NCBI GenBank assembly: GCA_050697275.1
Contig: JBOGZI010000182.1
Coordinates: forward strand, 1 to 8,347
Source of the DNA: JBOGZI01 sp050697275
GTDB taxonomy: Bacteria; Actinomycetota; Thermoleophilia; Solirubrobacterales; 70-9
DNA: 8,347 bases
Reading direction: 5' to 3'
Part shown: positions 5,004-8,347 of the stretch, piece after piece
How the letters are laid out: the number at the start of each line of letters is the position of its first letter
Numbering within the stretch: the first letter of the stretch is position 1
Translations under genes and position numbers: made by a program
The notes under the pieces: model-generated
Database searches by the model: none
What the model was told of the DNA's origin: nothing
The model's input: the letters and a program-made list of their open reading frames with translations, nothing else

Positions 5004-5812
5004 CCCTGATCGGCGCGCTGGTCGTGCTCGGGCTCGCGGTCGTGGCCGTCGGGCGGGACGGAGGCGGGGAGGGCCTCGAGGGGCAGAGCGCGGAGGCCGG
5101 TGATCCGGCCGGACGCGACTTCGGGGGCGGCGGCCCGATCGCCGCGCTGCGCGAGATCATCCCGCTTCCGGATCTGGACCTGGCGCCGGACCCCGAGGAC
5201 GAGGTCCGCGGGCCGCGGTTCCTGATCGCCAGGGTGCACACCGATCAGGCGCTGGAGCTCCTGGACCGCCCGGATGGAGGCGTGGTCGCGAGGCTGAGCG
5301 ACCGAACCGAGTTCGGTTCGCCCCGGGCCATGGGCGTGGCCCGCGAAGGCGAGGGCTGGCTCGGGGTGACCGCGCCGGAGCTCTTCAACGGCCAGCTCGG
5401 CTGGGTCAGGGAGGATGACCCAGCCCTCGAGCTGTACGAGACCCGGTTCTGGCTCGTGGCCGATCTCTCCGCGCGGCGGCTCGACCTCCGATACGGCAAG
5501 CGCTTCCTCGACCGCTTCCCGATCACGGTCGGGTCCCAGGCCTCGCCCACCCCGCTGGGCCGCTACTCGGTCACCGACGCGCTCGCGGGAAAGGGCGTCG
5601 GCCCCTACTACGGCTGCTGCATCCTGGCTCTCTCCGGCCACCAGCCGAACCTGCCCGCGAACTGGCTCGGCGGCGATCGCATCGCGATCCACGGAACCCC
5701 GGACCGGGTCGGGGGGGCCGCCTCCACCGGCTGCCTGCGGGCAAGCGACGACGACATGGTCTCGCTCTTCGCCCGGGTGCCGCTGGGCGTGCCCGTCTTC
5801 ATCCGCGCCTGA
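4991..5812 (+). CDS. Exported L,D-transpeptidase (YkuD) with SH3-like domain
   Basis: A 273-residue protein that should form 3-3 peptidoglycan cross-links, or attach proteins to peptidoglycan, outside the membrane. Residues 1-21 form a basic start plus hydrophobic segment (signal peptide or membrane anchor), followed by a Gly/acidic linker. An SH3-like module spans about 76-145. The YkuD domain (about 152-272) ends in the signature IAIHGTP...STGCLR, with H234, catalytic C248 and R250. A vicinal cysteine pair, C209-C210 in YYGCC, precedes the active site; it could be structural or redox-sensitive. The start is GTG 4991: the signal peptide begins directly there, but there is no Shine-Dalgarno. 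tRNA-Ser(GCU) ends 28 bp upstream on the same strand and may supply the promoter. The 3' end overlaps the convergent acyltransferase gene by 14 bp. Confidence 0.88.
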   Translation: MKVRALIGALVVLGLAVVAVGRDGGGEGLEGQSAEAGDPAGRDFGGGGPIAALREIIPLPDLDLAPDPEDEVRGPRFLIARVHTDQALELLDRPDGGVVARLSDRTEFGSPRAMGVAREGEGWLGVTAPELFNGQLGWVREDDPALELYETRFWLVADLSARRLDLRYGKRFLDRFPITVGSQASPTPLGRYSVTDALAGKGVGPYYGCCILALSGHQPNLPANWLGGDRIAIHGTPDRVGGAASTGCLRASDDDMVSLFARVPLGVPVFIRA

Positions 5813-7358
5813 CCCGGCGCCGGCTCGGCTTCGCCGATCTCCGCGTGGCGGTTTTCCGGGCCGCTCCCTTCCTCGGCGTTCCTTTCCTCGCGGCTCCCTT
5901 CCGCGCCGCCTGTTTCTTGGCGGCGGGCCGTCGCCCTGTCCGCTTCCGCCTCGCGGCGCGGGCGGCCTTCGCCGGCTTCCGCCGCGGCACCGGCTGCTCG
6001 CGGATCGCCTCGCGGATCGCGGTCGCCAGCTCGTCCAGGTCGGCGACGGCGTCGCGGTCGCCGGCCAGCCCGAAGAAGACCCGCCCGTCGTAGCTGACCA
6101 TGCCGGTCGAGAGCGCGTGGTTCTGGGGGGAGAGCGGCACGAACGGATAGATCTCGCGCAGCCGGCGACCGAGCAGGTAGAGGGGCTGCTGCGGGCCGGG
6201 CACGTTCGAGACCACCAGGTTGAAGATCAGCGGGCGGCTCATCGCCGAGGAGAGCAGGCGGTTGATCGTCGGCGGCGCCCAGCCGGTCGCCTCGATGATC
6301 AGTGAGGCGGCGCGGGCGTTGTCGGACTCCTTCAGCCGCCTGGTCTCGTCGCGCAGCATCTCCAGGCGCCTGCGGGGGTCCGGCTCGCCAAGCGGCAGCT
6401 TCACCAGGATGGTCGAGATCCGGTTGCCGAGGCCGTCCTTCTCGCCGGGGCGCCGGATGCTGACCGGCACCAGCGCCACCAGGTAGTCCGGCACCGGGTC
6501 GCCGCGCTGCTCCAGGAAGCGTCGCAGGGCGCCCGCGGTGATCGAGAGGATCACGTCGTTGACGGTCGAGCCCTCCGCGGCGGCCCGGGCTCGCTTCAGC
6601 CGCTCGAGGTCCGTCTTCGCCCAGGCCACCCGCCGGTCGCGGCCGATGCGGGCGTTGAAGGGGCTCTTCGGCACCTTCGGCCCGGCGGTGGCCAGGCCGG
6701 TGAAGGCCTCCGCGGTCCCGATCACCCGGCCCGCCGTCCTCACCGGCATCCGCACGGTGTGCCCGACGGCGCGCCCGGCCGCCCTGAACGGCCGCTGCAC
6801 CGCGTAGGCGGCGGCCTGGGCGAAGAGCGCCCCCGGCTTTGGCTCGGCCGGCCGCCAGGGGTCCTTGGGCGGCTTGATCCTGGTCGGGGTCCGCTTCGGG
6901 TCGAGCAGGATCATGCCGATGTCCACCGCTGCCACCCCGTCCACCAGCGCGTGGTGGGTCTTGGAGAGGTAGGCGTGGCGGCCACCGCGCAGCCCGTCGA
7001 TCAGGTAGAGCTGCCAGAGCGGGCGCTCCATGTCGAGCGGCTCCGACATGATCCGGCCGATCAGGTCGCGGAGCTGGTCGAGGCGGCCGGGCCGCGGCAC
7101 CGCCACGTGCCGCACGTGGCGCCGGACGTCGAAGCCGGTGTCGTCCGACCAGACCGGGTTCTCGATCCCGAGCGGGACCTCGGTGATCTTCTGGCGGAAT
7201 CGCGGGACGAGGTCGAGCCGCCGCTCCACGTGCGCGATCAGCTCCTCGTAGCCGGGGGCCGCGCCCTCGACCAGGATCGTGGCGCCGACGTTGACGTGGA
7301 TCGGGCCCCGCTCGGCGAACAGGTTGGAGAGGTCGGAGGCTGAGAGGCGGTCGTTCAC
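5799..7358 (-). CDS. WS/DGAT-family O-acyltransferase with basic histone-like C-terminal tail
   Basis: A 519-residue wax ester synthase/diacylglycerol acyltransferase, which makes storage triacylglycerol or wax esters from acyl-CoA at the membrane or lipid-droplet surface. Order of motifs: ERPLW (111-115), the catalytic HHALVDG (135-141, HHxxxDG), VNDVILSITAGALR (266-279), PVSIR (298-302), GNRIS (311-315) and VVSNVPGP (382-389). The enzyme part ends near 456, which is about normal family length. A tail of 63 residues follows, with 29 Lys/Arg and no acidic residue, including tandem pentapeptides of AARKG type (484-508). The start is GTG 7356-7358, chosen because NDRLSASDLSNLF matches the usual family N-terminus. 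No Shine-Dalgarno is present; TACGCT (7373-7368) lies nine bases upstream and could be a -10 for a leaderless message. An MFS gene lies 53 bp upstream on the same strand. Confidence 0.93.
   Translation of the reverse strand: MNDRLSASDLSNLFAERGPIHVNVGATILVEGAAPGYEELIAHVERRLDLVPRFRQKITEVPLGIENPVWSDDTGFDVRRHVRHVAVPRPGRLDQLRDLIGRIMSEPLDMERPLWQLYLIDGLRGGRHAYLSKTHHALVDGVAAVDIGMILLDPKRTPTRIKPPKDPWRPAEPKPGALFAQAAAYAVQRPFRAAGRAVGHTVRMPVRTAGRVIGTAEAFTGLATAGPKVPKSPFNARIGRDRRVAWAKTDLERLKRARAAAEGSTVNDVILSITAGALRRFLEQRGDPVPDYLVALVPVSIRRPGEKDGLGNRISTILVKLPLGEPDPRRRLEMLRDETRRLKESDNARAASLIIEATGWAPPTINRLLSSAMSRPLIFNLVVSNVPGPQQPLYLLGRRLREIYPFVPLSPQNHALSTGMVSYDGRVFFGLAGDRDAVADLDELATAIREAIREQPVPRRKPAKAARAARRKRTGRRPAAKKQAARKGAARKGTPRKGAARKTATRRSAKPSRRRVRRG
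5835..5909 (-). repeat. Five tandem 15-bp coding units (AARKG-type pentapeptides)
   Basis: Within the acyltransferase tail, residues 484-508 read as five consecutive five-residue units: AARKG, AARKG, TPRKG, AARKT, ATRRS. The DNA units are similar but diverged, so the repeat is old or under protein-level selection. The composition resembles the Lys/Ala-rich tails of actinobacterial HupB and of bacterial histone-H1-like proteins. Confidence 0.75.
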
Positions 7359-7411
7359 GAGCGCGGCAGCGTACCGAGCGCCAGCCGGCCTCCGAGCGAG
7401 GATCTACGCGA

Positions 7412-8347
7412 CTAGCGGGATTCGGATCGGCGTGCCCTGCCCAGCGCGGCCAGCGGGACGGCGAGCACCACCGACGCGATCGCCAGCACCCGGAGGATGT
7501 CCTCGATCGCGGTGCCCTCGCCGGTCCCGCCCGCGGCGATCGACTCGATCAGCGCGGCGGCGATCGCGACGCAGAGCCCGGCCGCCCCGATCACGATCGC
7601 GAGCGACACCCCCGACGCCTCGCCGGCCTGCTGGTCCGGAACGGACGCCTGCGTGCCGACGCTGACCAGGGACCAGCAGAGCCCGTAGCCGAAGCCGAAC
7701 ACCGCCAGGGCGGGGACGTAGACGGGGAGACCGCCACCGGCCGCCACCCCCAGCAGCCCCGCCGCCCCGACGCCGATCGCGCCCCCCATCAGGAGCGGCA
7801 CGTCGAAGCGCTCGGCGAGGCGCCCGGAGAGCGGCCCCGCGATCGCCACCATCCCCGAGGCGCCCAGGAAGATCAGGCCCGCGATCAGCGGGCTGTGGCC
7901 CTCGACGTCCTGCAGGTAGAGGGTCGAGGCGAAGGTGGTGACCACGAAGACGACGTTGGCCGTGGTTCCCAGCAGGGTGACGCCGACGTAGGGGCGGTTG
8001 CGGAAGAGCGAGAGGTCGACCAGCGGCCACCGCACCCGCCGCTCGATCGCCACGAAGGCGATCAGCAGCACCGCCCCCGCCGCGAACAGCCCGACCATCG
8101 GTGCCGAGCCCCAGCCCCAGTCCTCGCCGCGGTCCACCGCGAAGGTGATCGTCCCGATCCCCAGCGCCACCGCGGCCAGCCCGGTGAGGTCGAGCTGGCG
8201 CGGCACGGTCTCGTCACGGGATTCGGGCACGGCGCGGAGCATCAGCGCGATCCCGAACGCGGTCACCGGCACGTTGACGAGCAGCACCCAGCGCCAGCTG
8301 AGCAGCTCGGTGAGGGCGCCGCCGACGAACGGCCCGGCCGCGGTGGC
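7412..8347 (-). CDS. DHA2-type MFS drug:H+ antiporter, C-terminal part (N-terminus outside window)
   Basis: 311 residues of a major facilitator transporter are visible; the frame stays open to the right edge, so the start is missing. The first residues, ATAAGPFVGGALTELLSWRW, are MFS motif C of 14-helix antiporters (EmrB/QacA type; transmembrane segment 5), followed by LLVNVPV. About nine hydrophobic segments follow, with loops such as LYLQDVEGHSPLIAGLIFL and SGRLAERFD, which is consistent with helices 6-14. It would export lipophilic compounds using the proton gradient. The GTG at 8287 lies inside the conserved motif and is not the start. The C-terminus is a short basic stretch ending at TAG (7414-7412). 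The WS/DGAT gene starts 53 bp downstream on the same strand and may be cotranscribed. The substrate cannot be inferred. Confidence 0.9.
   Translation of the reverse strand, partial: ATAAGPFVGGALTELLSWRWVLLVNVPVTAFGIALMLRAVPESRDETVPRQLDLTGLAAVALGIGTITFAVDRGEDWGWGSAPMVGLFAAGAVLLIAFVAIERRVRWPLVDLSLFRNRPYVGVTLLGTTANVVFVVTTFASTLYLQDVEGHSPLIAGLIFLGASGMVAIAGPLSGRLAERFDVPLLMGGAIGVGAAGLLGVAAGGGLPVYVPALAVFGFGYGLCWSLVSVGTQASVPDQQAGEASGVSLAIVIGAAGLCVAIAAALIESIAAGGTGEGTAIEDILRVLAIASVVLAVPLAALGRARRSESR

Noticed and set aside
6759..7343. Plus-strand open frame opposite the WS/DGAT gene
   Set aside because: No recognisable domain; it mirrors the codon bias of the true minus-strand gene.
1..8347. Mobile element, phage, CRISPR, toxin-antitoxin or defence system
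   Set aside because: There is no transposase, integrase, repeat-spacer array or paired small genes. tRNA 3' ends have no visible att-like duplication within the window, and composition is uniform.

Overview
The window is about 70% GC by eye and nearly fully coding. It carries genes typical of high-GC Actinomycetota: a TIGR00026-like deazaflavin reductase, a WS/DGAT acyltransferase, an aldonolactone-oxidase relative paired with a D-serine-deaminase-like PLP enzyme, and tRNAs without an encoded CCA. A deep actinobacterial lineage such as Thermoleophilia/Solirubrobacterales would fit, but that placement is inference. There is no IS element, integrase, phage gene or CRISPR array, so this looks like chromosomal backbone.

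Layout. Left edge (1-261): the last 86 residues of seryl-tRNA synthetase (serS), followed with a one-base overlap by an orphan NarL/FixJ response regulator (261-902). msrB (methionine sulfoxide reductase B) converges on it, 9 bp away. On the minus strand come a deazaflavin (F420)-type reductase and, 17 bp behind it, tRNA-Ser(UGA). A 112-bp divergent spacer with two sets of direct repeats separates the reductase from a plus-strand FAD lactone/polyol oxidase (2175-3476). The oxidase converges on a PLP fold-III amino-acid deaminase/aldolase (3473-4816), and both stop codons lie in one CTAG. A 56-bp divergent spacer with a perfect 24-bp palindrome then leads to tRNA-Ser(GCU) and an exported L,D-transpeptidase (4991-5812). 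That gene runs 14 bp into the tail of a WS/DGAT acyltransferase (5799-7358, minus). The acyltransferase follows a DHA2-type MFS exporter truncated by the right window edge.

How the genes may work together. serS and two tRNA-Ser genes with different anticodons lie within 5 kb, a small seryl-tRNA supply cluster interleaved with other genes. The oxidase and the PLP enzyme share an unusual start context (TAGGCT, 8 nt, ATG), which suggests leaderless or nearly leaderless expression and possibly a common programme; their substrates cannot be read from sequence. The exporter and the acyltransferase lie in tandem on the minus strand and may form one unit. Three convergent gene pairs have no room for terminators between them.

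I see no clearly new multi-gene system. The points most worth checking are the histone-like Lys/Arg repeat tail on the WS/DGAT enzyme, the 24-bp palindrome in the putative leader of tRNA-Ser(GCU) with an overlapping divergent -10 pair, and the matched TAGGCT-N8-ATG starts of the oxidase/aldolase pair.
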